Source of the DNA: Duganella sp. BuS-21 | GTDB taxonomy: Bacteria; Pseudomonadota; Gammaproteobacteria; Burkholderiales; Burkholderiaceae_D | Direction: 5' to 3' | Assembly: GCA_041874725.1 (NCBI GenBank) | Contig: CP097466.1 | Coordinates: 4,898,001 to 4,962,000, forward strand | Length of the DNA: 64,000 nt | Shown: positions 7,933 through 17,580 of the stretch, piece by piece | Numbering within the stretch: the stretch's first letter is position 1 | Layout: each line of letters opens with the position of its first letter | Notes under the pieces: model-generated | Seen by the model: the letters and a program-made list of their open reading frames with translations, nothing else | Told to the model about the DNA's origin: nothing | Database searches by the model: none | Position numbers and translations under genes: made by a program

Positions 7933-8529
7933 ATGAACCATTCCAATCAACCTTTGCCGTCTTTCTTCAGCCGGATTTCGATTGCCATCGGCGCCTTCTT
8001 CCGCGCCCTGTCCGACGCTGAGTACGCCGCGCGCCTGAACCGCATCGACGCCACGCCGCAGCCGAGCGCCGCACCGGTCGCCCCTGCACCCGCACCCGCA
8101 CCTGCCCCAGCGCCGGCACCCGTCCCTGCTCCGGTCACCCTGCGCGTCGCCACGCCGGACGCCGCCCTGCAACTGCTGTCGTTGTTCCAGCGCGAAGCAC
8201 GCCTGATCGACTTCACCCAGGAAAACCTGAGCACCTATTCGGACGCCGACATCGGCGCCGCCGCGCGTGTGGTACACGAAGGCTGCGCCAAAGTGCTGCG
8301 CGAACACTTCACCATCCAGCCGGTACGCAGCGAAGCCGAAGGCAGCCGCATCGAACTGCCGGAAGGCTTTGACGCCGCCGCCGTGCGCCTGACCGGCAAC
8401 GTGGTCGGCAAGGCGCCGTTCCGTGGCGCCTTGAGCCATCGCGGCTGGCGCTCGGCCGAAGTGCGCCTGCCGAAACTGGCGGAAGCGCATGACGCATCGA
8501 TCCTGGCCCCGGCGGAGGTGGAACTGTGA
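7933..8529 (+). CDS. DUF2760 family protein
   Basis: The 198-residue protein has a hydrophobic/amphipathic N-terminus (SFFSRISIAIGAFFRALSD), a low-complexity Pro-Ala linker at about residues 48-74, and a C-terminal DUF2760 domain (ALQLLSLFQREARLIDF ... SHRGWRSAEVRLPKL). Function is unknown; members are encoded next to Hsp70 relatives. The stop codon overlaps the GTG start of the next gene by four bases, so the three genes form a coupled operon. An upstream in-frame GTG at 7921 is a possible alternative start. Confidence 0.8.
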   Translation: MNHSNQPLPSFFSRISIAIGAFFRALSDAEYAARLNRIDATPQPSAAPVAPAPAPAPAPAPAPVPAPVTLRVATPDAALQLLSLFQREARLIDFTQENLSTYSDADIGAAARVVHEGCAKVLREHFTIQPVRSEAEGSRIELPEGFDAAAVRLTGNVVGKAPFRGALSHRGWRSAEVRLPKLAEAHDASILAPAEVEL

Positions 8530-10388
8530 GCGATCCACGTTACGCCATCGGCATCGACCTTGGCACCACCCACAGCGCGCTGTCCTATGTGAACCTGCAA
8601 GCCAGCGACGGCGAGAAAACCCAGCACGGCGTACTGGCCATTCCGCAGCTGACCGCCCCGGGCACCGTCGAAGAACTGCCGCTGCTGCCGTCCTTCCTCT
8701 ACCTGCCGCACGCCGATGAACTGGCGCCGGGTGAAAACAAGCTGCCGTGGCAGCAAAACGCGGAAGAACAAACCGGCGTGGCCGGCGAGATGGCGCGCAG
8801 CCGTGGCGCCACCACGCCGATCCGCCTGGTCTCCAGCGCCAAGAGCTGGTTGAGCCATCCGGGCGTCGATCGCCGCTCCGCCCTGCTGCCGAACGACGCG
8901 CCGGAAGAAGTGACGCGCGTCTCGCCGCTGCAAGCCTCCACGCGCTACCTGTCGCACCTGCGCAAGGCGTGGGACCAGGCGCACCCTGACGCGCCGTTCG
9001 GCGAACAGTCGGTGACGGTGACGATCCCCGCCTCCTTCGATCCGGGCGCGCGCGAACTGACCGCCGAAGCGGCACGCGCCGCCGGCTACACCAACCTCAC
9101 GCTGCTGGAAGAACCGCAAGCGGCCTTGTACAGCTGGATCCAGGGCAGCGAAGGCCGCTGGCGCAAGGAAGTCAAACCGGGCGATGTGATCCTGGTGGTG
9201 GACGTCGGCGGCGGCACCAGCGACTTCTCGCTGATCGCCGTGCTGGAACGCGACGGCGTGCTGGAACCGCATCGCATCGCGGTGGGCGACCATATTCTGC
9301 TCGGCGGCGACAATATGGATCTGGCGCTGGCCCATCTGGTGGCGCGCAAGCTGGCCGCCAACGGCACGCAGCTGGACGCATGGCAGATGCGCGCGCTGAC
9401 CTACGGCTGCCGCAGCGCCAAGGAAAAACTGCTGGCCGATGAAACCGTGGCCACCTGGCCGATCGTGGTGCCGAGCCGGGGCTCGAAACTGATCGGCGGT
9501 TCGATCCGCACCGAACTGACGCGCGACGAAGTGACCACCTTCATCCTGGACGGCTTCTTCCCGCAGGTGGATGCGGCGGCGCGTCCGGCCGTGCGTACCC
9601 GCGCGGGCCTGACGCAGCTTGGCCTGCCGTATGCGCAGGATGCCGGCGTCACGCGCCACCTGGCGGCGTTCCTGGCGCGCCAGGTCGGTGCCACGGCGGA
9701 GCTGGAAGGCTACGCCGGCAAGCAACGCGCCGAAGTGGCGAACGCCAACGTAAGCTTCCTGCATCCGACCGCAGTGCTGTTCAACGGCGGCGTATTCAAG
9801 TCGGACCTGCTGGCGCAACGCATCATGGGCACGCTGAATGACTGGCTGTACATGGAAGGCGCGGAGCCTGCGCGCAGGCTGGCCGGCGCCGACCTGGACC
9901 TGGCGGTGGCGCGCGGCGCGGCTTACTACAGCTACGTGCGTCGCGGCAGTGGCGTGCGCATTCGCGGCGGCACGGCGCGTTCCTACTACGTGGCGATCGA
10001 GTCGGCGATGCCGGCGATTCCCGGCATGGAGCCGCCGATCCAGGCGCTGTGCGTGGCGCCGTTCGGCATGGAGGAAGGCAGCGAGATCGAATTGCCGAAT
10101 CAGGAGTTCGGCCTGGTGGTGGGCGAGCCGGTGCAGTTCCGCTTCTTCGGTTCTTCCGTGCGCCGCCAGGACCAGATCGGCGACCTGCTCGATTTCTGGG
10201 GCCCGGATGAACTGATCGAGATGAATCAGATCCAGGCCAACCTGTCGCCGGAAGGCCGTCAGGCCGGCGATGTGGTGCAAGTGCGACTGCATGCGATGGC
10301 GACCGAATCGGGCACGCTGGAGCTGCTGGCCGTGGGTACCGATGGTCAGCGCTGGAAGGTGGAGTTCGACGTCCGCAGCGCCGCCTGA
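8526..10388 (+). CDS. Hsp70 family chaperone (short)
   Basis: The 620-residue protein has the Hsp70 ATPase signatures: phosphate 1 loop GIDLGTTHSALSYV near residue 9, LEEPQAALYSW, and phosphate 2 loop VVDVGGGTSDFSLI near residue 220. The C-terminal part is a shortened beta-type substrate region without the DnaK helical lid. It is read from a GTG that overlaps the DUF2760 stop, and is followed after two bases by a second Hsp70. The clustering suggests the two Hsp70s work together, apart from DnaK/DnaJ/GrpE, none of which is nearby. Confidence 0.9.
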   Translation: MSDPRYAIGIDLGTTHSALSYVNLQASDGEKTQHGVLAIPQLTAPGTVEELPLLPSFLYLPHADELAPGENKLPWQQNAEEQTGVAGEMARSRGATTPIRLVSSAKSWLSHPGVDRRSALLPNDAPEEVTRVSPLQASTRYLSHLRKAWDQAHPDAPFGEQSVTVTIPASFDPGARELTAEAARAAGYTNLTLLEEPQAALYSWIQGSEGRWRKEVKPGDVILVVDVGGGTSDFSLIAVLERDGVLEPHRIAVGDHILLGGDNMDLALAHLVARKLAANGTQLDAWQMRALTYGCRSAKEKLLADETVATWPIVVPSRGSKLIGGSIRTELTRDEVTTFILDGFFPQVDAAARPAVRTRAGLTQLGLPYAQDAGVTRHLAAFLARQVGATAELEGYAGKQRAEVANANVSFLHPTAVLFNGGVFKSDLLAQRIMGTLNDWLYMEGAEPARRLAGADLDLAVARGAAYYSYVRRGSGVRIRGGTARSYYVAIESAMPAIPGMEPPIQALCVAPFGMEEGSEIELPNQEFGLVVGEPVQFRFFGSSVRRQDQIGDLLDFWGPDELIEMNQIQANLSPEGRQAGDVVQVRLHAMATESGTLELLAVGTDGQRWKVEFDVRSAA

Positions 10389-10390
10389 GC

Positions 10391-13261
10391 ATGAGCAAAT
10401 ACGTCGTCAGCATCGATCTTGGCACCACCAACACGGTGATGGCCTATGCGGAAGCCGGCAGCGCCGAGATCCGGCTGTTCGATATCGAGCAGCTGACGGC
10501 GCCCGGCGAGATCGGCGCAGCGACGCTGCTGCCTTCCCTGCGTTATCACCCGGCGCCGGGAGAGCTGGCGCACGGCGACCTGCAGCTGCCATGGCCGCAG
10601 CAGCGGGCGCCGGACGAGGCGCGGAACGAAGCGCAGGCGGTTGTCGGCGTCCTCGCGCGCAAGCTCGGTGCGCAGGTGCCGGGGCGTTTGGTCTCCAGCG
10701 CCAAGAGCTGGCTCTCGCATCCACAGGTCGACCGTATGGCGCCTGTTCTACCGTGGGGTGCGGAGGCCGGCGTGGCCAAGGTGTCGCCGGTGGCCGCCAG
10801 TGCCTCCTATCTTTCGCATTTGCGCAGCGCCTGGAATACACGTTTCCCTGCGCAGCCTTTGGAGCAGCAGCAGGTCGTTCTCACCATTCCGGCATCCTTC
10901 GATGAAGGCGCGCGCGCGCTGACGCTGGCAGCGGCACGCATGGCCGGGCTGACGTCCTTGCGCTTGCTGGAAGAACCGCAGGCGGCCTTCTATGACTGGC
11001 TGTTTAATCAGCGTGCCACGCTAGGCGAGCAATTGGCGGACACGCGCCTGGTGCTGGTGTGCGACGTCGGCGGCGGCACCACCGACTTCAGTTTGATGAA
11101 GGTGGAAAGCTCCGGTGGCGGCCAGCCGGCGATCAGCCGCATCGGCGTCGGCAATCACCTGATCCTCGGCGGCGACAATATGGACCTCGCGCTCGCCCAC
11201 CTCGCCGAATCGCGCATGGGCGGCGAGCCGGGCGCGCGGCTGTCGGCCAGCCGCCTGTCGCAACTGGCCGAGCGTTGCCGCGCCGCCAAGGAGCTGCTGC
11301 TGGCGGCCGATGCGCCGGAGCGCACCACCGTCACGCTGCTAGGCTCAGGCTCGAAGCTGATCGGCGGTGCACGCTCGGCCGACCTGACGCGCGAAGAAGT
11401 CGCGGCGCTGGTGGTGGACGGCTTCTTCCCATTGAACGAAACGCAGGAGCCGGCCAAGCGCGGACGCGGCGCCTTCGTCGAATTCGGCCTGCCCTATGCC
11501 AGCGACGCGGCCATCACGCGGCATCTCGCGGAGTTTCTGCGCCAGCACGCCGCCACCGCGCGCGAGGCGATCGGCCTGCCGACGGACAGCGACGCCGTGC
11601 CGATTCCGGACACGCTGCTGCTCAACGGCGGCGTGTTCCGCGCCGACGCGCTGGCGCGCAGGCTGGAAACCGCACTCGCGGGCTGGCGCCAGCAGCCACT
11701 GCGCGTTCTGCACAATGACAATCCCGACGTCGCCGTCGCACGCGGCGGCGTCGCCTACGCCTTGGGCCAGGCCGGCCAGGCGCCGGTGATCGGCGGCGGT
11801 TCGGCGCGCAGTTACTTCCTGCTGCTGGACGACGCGGTCAAGCCGGGCCAGGCGCGCCGCGCCGTCTGCATCCTGGCGCGCGGCGCCGCCGAAAACCGCG
11901 AAGTGCTGCTGGCCGACCGCAGCTTCGCGCTGCGCCTCGGGCGTCCGGTGCGCTTCCACCTCGCTTCGTCGACAGCGGAAGCGCCGCAAGCCGGCGATGT
12001 GGTGGAGTTGCAGCCGGACGATTACATCGAGCTGCCGCCCATTGCCACAGTCCTGCGCGACAGCAGCAGCGCCGACGCACGCAAGGAAATCCCGGTGCAG
12101 CTGGCGGCCACGCTGAGCGAAGTCGGTACCCTCGAAGTGCACTGCGTCGCCAAAGACGATGCGCAACGCTGGCTGCTGGAGTTCCAGCTGCGCGGCGACG
12201 CCGCAGCGGAACCAGCGGAAGCCGACAGCGAACAAACGGCGATGCCTGCCGGCCTGGCCGCCGCCATCGAAAAGATCGACCGTATCTTCGGCAGCCGCGC
12301 GCAGCAGGTCGATCCCAGGGAAGTGAAACAACTGCGTGCGCAACTGGAGCATCTGCTGGGCAGCCGTGAAAGCTGGGCCACACCCCTGTTGCGCCGCCTG
12401 TTCGATGCGCTGATGGAGCGCGCCAAGGGGCGCCGCCGCTCGTCCGAGCATGAACGGACGTGGCTCAACTTGAGCGGCTACTGCCTGCGTCCCGGCTTCG
12501 GCCACACGCTGGACGAATGGCGCATCGAACAGCTGTGGGCCGTGTTTGAAGGCGGCGTGCAAAACCACAAGGACAGCCAAGTGTGCGCCGAATGGTGGAC
12601 GCTGTGGCGCCGCGTCTCCGGCGGCTTAAGCGTGGATGCGCAGCTGCGTGTGCTGGACGATTTCGCTTTCAACGTACAGGCCGACGCCGCAGAGCGCGGC
12701 CGCCGAACCGTCACGCTGGTCAACGGCAGCGAGGAAGACATGCTGCGCCTGGGCGCTTCGCTGGAGCGCATTCCCGGCAACTACAAGGCCGAAATTGGCG
12801 CGTGGATGCTGGAGCAACTGCACCGGGCCGGCAAGTCCGCAAGCAAAGCCGCCGCCAACAAGACCCGCAGCGGCGCCGCCGATCTGGCGAAGGCCGAGGC
12901 GACACAAGGCCGCTTCCTGTGGGGTCTGAGCCGCGTCGGCGCGCGCCAACCTTTCCACGGCAGCGCGCACGACGTCGTCGAGACGTCCATCGTCGAGCAA
13001 TGGCTGGGCGCCGTGCTGGCATTGGATTGGAAGAAGGTGGAACCGGCCGGCTTTGCCGCAGCCCATCTGGCGCGCATGACCGGCGACCGCGCGCGCGACA
13101 TCGATGAAAAGCTGCGCGCCGAAGTGCTGCGCCGATTGAGCGGCGTAGGCGCTCCGGTCAACTGGAGCGCCATGGTGCGCGAGGTGATGCAGCTCGACCA
13201 GTCCGACGAAAAACGCATGCTGGGCGACGCCCTGCCGCCTGGCCTCAAACTGATTGCTTGA
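10391..13261 (+). CDS. Hsp70 family protein with C-terminal DUF3731 extension
   Basis: Residues 1-600 repeat the Hsp70 layout (IDLGTTNTVMAYAEAG, LEEPQAAFYDW, VCDVGGGTTDFSLM). Residues from about 620 to 956 form an extra helical domain of the DUF3731 type, beginning near AAAIEKIDRIFGSRAQQVD. At 956 residues it is far longer than DnaK. It is the last gene of the DUF2760-Hsp70-Hsp70 operon, two bases after the previous stop. Its 3' end overlaps the convergent DTW gene by 17 bp. The extension may act as a client- or partner-specific arm; that is inference. Confidence 0.88.
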   Translation: MSKYVVSIDLGTTNTVMAYAEAGSAEIRLFDIEQLTAPGEIGAATLLPSLRYHPAPGELAHGDLQLPWPQQRAPDEARNEAQAVVGVLARKLGAQVPGRLVSSAKSWLSHPQVDRMAPVLPWGAEAGVAKVSPVAASASYLSHLRSAWNTRFPAQPLEQQQVVLTIPASFDEGARALTLAAARMAGLTSLRLLEEPQAAFYDWLFNQRATLGEQLADTRLVLVCDVGGGTTDFSLMKVESSGGGQPAISRIGVGNHLILGGDNMDLALAHLAESRMGGEPGARLSASRLSQLAERCRAAKELLLAADAPERTTVTLLGSGSKLIGGARSADLTREEVAALVVDGFFPLNETQEPAKRGRGAFVEFGLPYASDAAITRHLAEFLRQHAATAREAIGLPTDSDAVPIPDTLLLNGGVFRADALARRLETALAGWRQQPLRVLHNDNPDVAVARGGVAYALGQAGQAPVIGGGSARSYFLLLDDAVKPGQARRAVCILARGAAENREVLLADRSFALRLGRPVRFHLASSTAEAPQAGDVVELQPDDYIELPPIATVLRDSSSADARKEIPVQLAATLSEVGTLEVHCVAKDDAQRWLLEFQLRGDAAAEPAEADSEQTAMPAGLAAAIEKIDRIFGSRAQQVDPREVKQLRAQLEHLLGSRESWATPLLRRLFDALMERAKGRRRSSEHERTWLNLSGYCLRPGFGHTLDEWRIEQLWAVFEGGVQNHKDSQVCAEWWTLWRRVSGGLSVDAQLRVLDDFAFNVQADAAERGRRTVTLVNGSEEDMLRLGASLERIPGNYKAEIGAWMLEQLHRAGKSASKAAANKTRSGAADLAKAEATQGRFLWGLSRVGARQPFHGSAHDVVETSIVEQWLGAVLALDWKKVEPAGFAAAHLARMTGDRARDIDEKLRAEVLRRLSGVGAPVNWSAMVREVMQLDQSDEKRMLGDALPPGLKLIA

Positions 13262-13871
13262 CGTAGCCCGCCTGCTGCGCCACGAAGCCGTCGAACGCTT
13301 CGATCAGCGGATTGAATTTGTTGATATCGTTTTCCAGCTGCGCCAGTGCGTAGACGGTGGCTTCCAGCGTCGATAGCTGATCCGGCAGGTGCGCCTTGCG
13401 TATCAGGTAGTGCGACGGCGGCGTGTCGCGTAAAGGCAGGCGCGGCAAGGTTTGCAGCGGAGGGTTCAGGTAGAGCATCTTGCGGCTTTTGCGCCAGGTG
13501 CCGTCGAGCACCACCAGGCGCAGCGGCTGATCCAGCCACGCAGGATCGAAGGGCTGCGGCGCGGCCAGGCCGAGGGCGGCGTCTTCGGTTTCCGGATACA
13601 GCAGCACGCTGCGCCGCTGCCGCGACAGCCACGCCAGCAACTGCGCTTGGTCGAATTGCTCCCCGACTTCCAGACGGCTGTTGGACAAGCTCAAATGCAG
13701 CAGGCGCGCGCTGCCCTTGGCGTTGCCGACTTCCATGGGATGTTGAAGAATCAGGACTTCCACCTGACTGGGCAGCGCCGTCACCCAGCGGCAGATGCAG
13801 GTCTGCCGGGGGCGCAGGCATGCGACGCACATGGCGCGCCGCGCGGGGACTTCAGTGCTGGCGGTATTCAT
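13245..13871 (-). CDS. tapT: DTW-domain tRNA-uridine aminocarboxypropyltransferase
   Basis: The protein begins with a Cys cluster CVACLRPRQTCIC that should bind zinc, and carries the DTW signature as DGTWRKSRKM near residue 120. DTW enzymes transfer the 3-amino-3-carboxypropyl group of S-adenosylmethionine to uridine in the variable region of tRNAs (acp3U47). At 208 residues it matches E. coli YfiP/TapT in length. It is convergent with the Hsp70 operon and downstream of the chemoreceptor gene. Confidence 0.85.
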   Translation of the reverse strand: MNTASTEVPARRAMCVACLRPRQTCICRWVTALPSQVEVLILQHPMEVGNAKGSARLLHLSLSNSRLEVGEQFDQAQLLAWLSRQRRSVLLYPETEDAALGLAAPQPFDPAWLDQPLRLVVLDGTWRKSRKMLYLNPPLQTLPRLPLRDTPPSHYLIRKAHLPDQLSTLEATVYALAQLENDINKFNPLIEAFDGFVAQQAGYVKQSV

Positions 13872-13912
13872 AGCCCGCTATTGTACTGCGGTTGTATGGC
13901 TAAACCTTTAGC

Positions 13913-15625
13913 TTAAAACTCCTCCCAGCCATCGGCGCCGTTGGCATCGCTGGTGGCGACTGCGGTCTTGCGCTGCGCAGCCACAGGCTTGGCCACGGCC
14001 ACCGCAGTTGTGCGGCGTGGCAAGGCCTTGGCCGGCGCCGACACCTTTGCCCGCGCTGGCCTCGACAAAGCCGGTGCCGCGCTCATACCGTCAAGCTTGA
14101 ACACGCTCACCACGTCGGCCAGCTTGGCCGATTGCTCCTGCATCGATTCAGCCGCCGCCGCCGCTTCCTCGACCAGCGCGGCATTCTGCTGCGTTACCTG
14201 GTCCATCTGCGTGATGGCGTCGTTCACCTGCGCGATGCCGAGGCTTTGCTCTTCGCTGGCATTGCTGATCTGCGTCATGATCTGCGTGACGCGGCTGATG
14301 CTCTGGACGATTTCGTCCATCGTCTGGCCGGCCTTGTCGACCAGCTCGGAGCCGATCTGCACCTTCTGCACCGAATCGTTGATCAGTCCTTTGATGTCCT
14401 TGGCGGCGGCGGCGGAGCGCTGCGCCAGGTTGCGCACTTCCGAGGCCACCACCGCAAAGCCGCGTCCCTGCTCGCCGGCGCGCGCGGCTTCCACCGCCGC
14501 ATTCAGCGCCAGAATATTGGTCTGGAAGGCGATGCCGTCGATGACCGAAATGATGTCCACGATCTTGCGCGACGAATCATTGATGGAGCCCATGGTGTTG
14601 ACCACCTCGCCCACCACCGAACCGCCGCGCGTGGCGATCTCCGACGCGCTGATCGCCAGCGCGTTGGCTTGCCGCGCGTTCTCCGCGTTGAAGCGCACGG
14701 TGGACGTCAGCTGCTCCATCGAGGACGCGGTTTCCTCCAGCGAGCTGGCTTGTTCCTCGGTGCGCGAGGACAGGTCCTGGTTGCCGGCGGCGATTTCGGT
14801 GGAAGCCGTCGCTATCAGATCGGTGCCATTGCGCACCTGGCCGACGATGTTCACTAGGTTGGTGTTCATGGTCTTCAATGCGTTCATCAGTTGACCGGTT
14901 TCGTCGTTGCTGTGGACCTGGATGTCGCTGGTCAGGTCGCCCGAAGACACCGTCTCGGCCACCTTCACCGCCTCATTGATCGGCTGCGTGATGGTGCGCG
15001 TGATCCACCATGCGGCAAATGCACCCATCGCAATCGCCGCCACGCCGAGCAGCACCAGCAAGGTGCGGCCGCTCTGATACTGATGCTGGATCTCTACCGC
15101 CGTCGCATCGAGCGAGGCGGCCTGCTTGTCGGAGAAGGCCTTCAGCGCCGAAAGGTAGCGGATGCGGCTCTGGGTCATCTCGCCTTCATAGATTTTGGCC
15201 GCGCCTTCAAGGTCGCCGGCGTTCTTGGCGGTGAACACGGCTTTGCGGAAATCGGTGTAGGTTTTGCGCGTGTCGAGTACCTGCTTGAAGACGGGCTTGA
15301 GCTCCTCGTCATCGATGTTGGCGCCGATCTGGTCCTGAATCTGCGTGGCGCGGCCGGACGATTCGGCCATCAGCGCTTCGAGTTTTTTCTGGTCCGCAGC
15401 GTCTTTCACCATGAATGCACCGGTGGTCCGCGCGGCATTCACTTCGATGATCTTGCCCCACTCCGCAATCATGCGCTGATCGCGGATTTTCACGTTGATC
15501 ATTTCATCGGTCTTGCTGCTGGCGCTGCTCAGGCGCAGCAAGCCGATGGCGGTCATCGCAACCAGCAGTAATAAAATAAGCGAGAAACCGAAGCCCAAGC
15601 GGGTGCCGATCTTGAGATTGTTCAT
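13913..15625 (-). CDS. methyl-accepting chemotaxis protein
   Basis: The 570-residue receptor has a first transmembrane helix at residues 10-30, a periplasmic four-helix-bundle sensor to about 190, a second helix (LLVLLGVAAIAMGAFAAWWI), a HAMP domain and the cytoplasmic signalling hairpin (tip around IDGIAFQTNILALNAAVEAA). It ends in GWEEF, a WxxF-type pentapeptide that tethers CheR or CheB. An Ala/Lys-rich flexible linker precedes the tail. No che genes are adjacent, so it is an orphan receptor feeding a pathway elsewhere. Confidence 0.93.
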   Translation of the reverse strand: MNNLKIGTRLGFGFSLILLLLVAMTAIGLLRLSSASSKTDEMINVKIRDQRMIAEWGKIIEVNAARTTGAFMVKDAADQKKLEALMAESSGRATQIQDQIGANIDDEELKPVFKQVLDTRKTYTDFRKAVFTAKNAGDLEGAAKIYEGEMTQSRIRYLSALKAFSDKQAASLDATAVEIQHQYQSGRTLLVLLGVAAIAMGAFAAWWITRTITQPINEAVKVAETVSSGDLTSDIQVHSNDETGQLMNALKTMNTNLVNIVGQVRNGTDLIATASTEIAAGNQDLSSRTEEQASSLEETASSMEQLTSTVRFNAENARQANALAISASEIATRGGSVVGEVVNTMGSINDSSRKIVDIISVIDGIAFQTNILALNAAVEAARAGEQGRGFAVVASEVRNLAQRSAAAAKDIKGLINDSVQKVQIGSELVDKAGQTMDEIVQSISRVTQIMTQISNASEEQSLGIAQVNDAITQMDQVTQQNAALVEEAAAAAESMQEQSAKLADVVSVFKLDGMSAAPALSRPARAKVSAPAKALPRRTTAVAVAKPVAAQRKTAVATSDANGADGWEEF

Positions 15626-15727
15626 AGCGAACTCCCTAGCGAATAGTCTGGATTGCCCAGTTTATGCTAGCACTATTTGTCCACAATCTATAGCATCAAA
15701 AGAAATATTTAGCGCTGCGGCGCAGCA

Positions 15728-16588
15728 TTACCCCGTGGATGAGGCCCCCAGCAAGTCCTCTACGCCGGCCACTGCGGCGGGATCCTTGATCACGGCGCGC
15801 AGCCAGACGTGCAGCGGCATGTCGCCCCAACTGGCCGCGCGCTCGGCCAGATAGGCAACCGGACTGTGCGGTTCGGTGCGGCGGAAAAAGTCGGCGATCA
15901 GGCGCAATTGCTGGAGCGCTTGCGTGCGACTTTGCAGGCCGGCGCCGTGCAACATGGCCGGGCTGGCAAGGTTGGCGTCATCGGGATTGCCGCCCGCATC
16001 GGCTGCGGCGAACTGGATATGCGGCGCCAGATGGCGGATCACGGCCTGCACCGCCTCCTTCGCGGGCGTGAAGCCGGGACCATCGGCGCCCAGTTGCGTA
16101 TCCACCACGCGCTCGAACGCGGTCAGCGCTTCCAGGCAGAATTCAGCGTCGGCCAAGACCGGCGCGGCGCATTCCTGCACCAGCGCCGGTGTGCGGCTGA
16201 GCAGCCAAAACAGGTTGCCGATGCGTTGATCGTAGTCGCCGTCGTCGACCAGCGGATACAAGTCGGTCCAATACTGCTCGCACAAGCCGGCCAGCACCGC
16301 ATAGCCCTCGCCCAGACCGCGCAAGCCGCGCGTCTTGGCCAGCGCTTCGGCCAGCCAAGCAGCCAGTTGCAGATGCTTGCTGCGCGTGGCGATCAGTTGC
16401 GCGCAGCGGCTGGCGACGAAGGACCAATCGGCTTCCTTCAGCGCGGTTTCCCATTCGCCCTGGTCCAGCGTGGGATCGTCGTGCTGGCGTGCTTGCGCCA
16501 CCTCGTCCACCTCGCGGCTGAAGGACAGGTCGTCGCCGCAGCGCCGCTCCGCGCTGACCGGTTGCAGCAGTTGATCGATGCTGAGCAT
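15728..16588 (-). CDS. tssA: type VI secretion protein TssA (ImpA N-terminal family)
   Basis: The 286-residue protein starts with the ImpA_N signature (LLQPVSAERRCGDDLSFSREVDEVAQ) followed by the helical region EADWSFVASRCAQLIATRSKHLQLA, and ends in the short TssA form (SPVAYLAERAASWGDMPLHVWLRAVI). TssA primes baseplate and sheath assembly in type VI secretion. The start has GGAG six bases upstream. It lies after remnants of clpV and tssM, with no other tss genes, so it is probably non-functional in its classical role although its frame is intact. Confidence 0.85.
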   Translation of the reverse strand: MLSIDQLLQPVSAERRCGDDLSFSREVDEVAQARQHDDPTLDQGEWETALKEADWSFVASRCAQLIATRSKHLQLAAWLAEALAKTRGLRGLGEGYAVLAGLCEQYWTDLYPLVDDGDYDQRIGNLFWLLSRTPALVQECAAPVLADAEFCLEALTAFERVVDTQLGADGPGFTPAKEAVQAVIRHLAPHIQFAAADAGGNPDDANLASPAMLHGAGLQSRTQALQQLRLIADFFRRTEPHSPVAYLAERAASWGDMPLHVWLRAVIKDPAAVAGVEDLLGASSTG

Positions 16589-16597
16589 GGCGGTCTC

Positions 16598-17125
16598 CTA
16601 TTTGACGATGTATTTGAACTGGCCCTTGCTGTTGGCGCTGACCTTGATGCGGCCGATGCGCTCTTCCTGCGCCATCTTCTCCAGCACCGCCTGGGCGATT
16701 TCCGGCAGCAGCGTGCCGTTGAGGATGTGGTCGACGTTGCGCGCGCCGGAATCGACTTCGGTGCAACGCGCCAGCACGGCCTCCACCAGCGACGGCTCGT
16801 AGGTGAATTCGGCGTGGTGGTGGTCGGCGATGCGCTGCGCGATGCGCGCCAGTTTCAGCGCGATGATCTGCGCCAGCACCGTATCGGGAATCGGGTAGTA
16901 CGGCGCCACTTTCACGCGGCCGAGGAAGGCCGGCTTGAAATGCTTGACCAGTTGCGGACGCAGCAGCTGCTCCAGCGCTTCCGCATCGGGCGGCGCCGCC
17001 TTGTTCAGACAGGCCTGCATGATGATGGCGGAACCGGCGTTGGCGGTGGCGATGATGATGGTGTTGCGGAAGTCGATCTCGCGGCCTTCGGCATCGTCCA
17101 TCACGCCCTTGTCGAACACCTGGAC
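16598..17125 (-). pseudogene. clpV: clpV (tssH) 3' fragment
   Basis: About 174 codons match only the C-terminal end of the type VI AAA+ ATPase ClpV: VFDKGVMDDAEGREIDFRNT, ATANAGSAIIMQA, KHFKPAFLGRVKVAPYYPI and the final D2 small domain. The N-terminal domain, the first AAA module and Walker A/B of the second are absent. The homology begins abruptly at the Gln-Val before FDKG, where it meets tssM sequence in another frame. It ends nine bases before tssA, keeping the old gene order. A truncated protein without Walker motifs cannot hydrolyse ATP. Confidence 0.85.
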
Positions 17126-17481
17126 CAGGGCAGCTCATACAAGGCGCGCGAGCCGGCAACGATGCCGAGCTTGGAGCCCTTGATGGTGTCGATCGCCTTG
17201 AGCATGCTGTCGCGTATGGCCTTGACCTCGGCGGCGCAGGGATCGGCGTTGGTCGGGCTGATGACCTCTTCAAGCCGGACCGACTCGCGGCTTGCGCGCC
17301 AGCGTCGCCACCACCACACGGCGCCGGCCAGCGCCAGCATCAGCGCGATGGCGCCCAGCGCCCAGATCAGCGCCAGTTCCAGCACTTGCGCGCCCAGATA
17401 AAAGAGCGCCGCCATCGCCGTCAGGCCGATGATGGTGAGGTGGCGGCTGTCGGTCAGAAAATCCCAGATTCGACGCATCAT
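17122..17481 (-). pseudogene. tssM: tssM (icmF) 5' fragment
   Basis: The first 119 codons match the N-terminus of TssM: two membrane helices (LTIIGLTAMAALFYLGAQVL and ALIWALGAIALMLALAGAVW) and then KGSKLGIVAGSRALYELPW, the stretch that normally leads to the Walker A GPPGSGKT. The frame then runs into clpV sequence and ends after a few foreign residues. About one thousand codons of TssM, and the first part of clpV, are gone. The junction shares a short ctgccctgg-like stretch, compatible with deletion at microhomology. Confidence 0.82.
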
Positions 17482-17580
17482 AGATCGTGTCCGGCGAAGA
17501 TGACGGCGCCCAGACAGCAGGCGGACCGATCAATGGTGCCACCAACAAAGCCGGCATTTCTTGCGCGAGCGCAATAGGCC

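Noticed and set aside
8080..8140. DNA tandem repeat in the DUF2760 gene
   Set aside because: It is a coding Pro-Ala linker (gcacccgcacct-type codons), normal for this protein family.
6733..8529. 598-codon plus-strand protein
   Set aside because: The first 400 codons are antisense to the radical SAM gene and cross the LexA box; only the last 198 codons (DUF2760) are real.
8235..10292. 685-codon frame on the minus strand opposite the Hsp70 gene
   Set aside because: It is low in plausible protein features, Arg/His/Ala-rich as expected for the antisense of a GC-rich gene, and the plus strand encodes a clear Hsp70.
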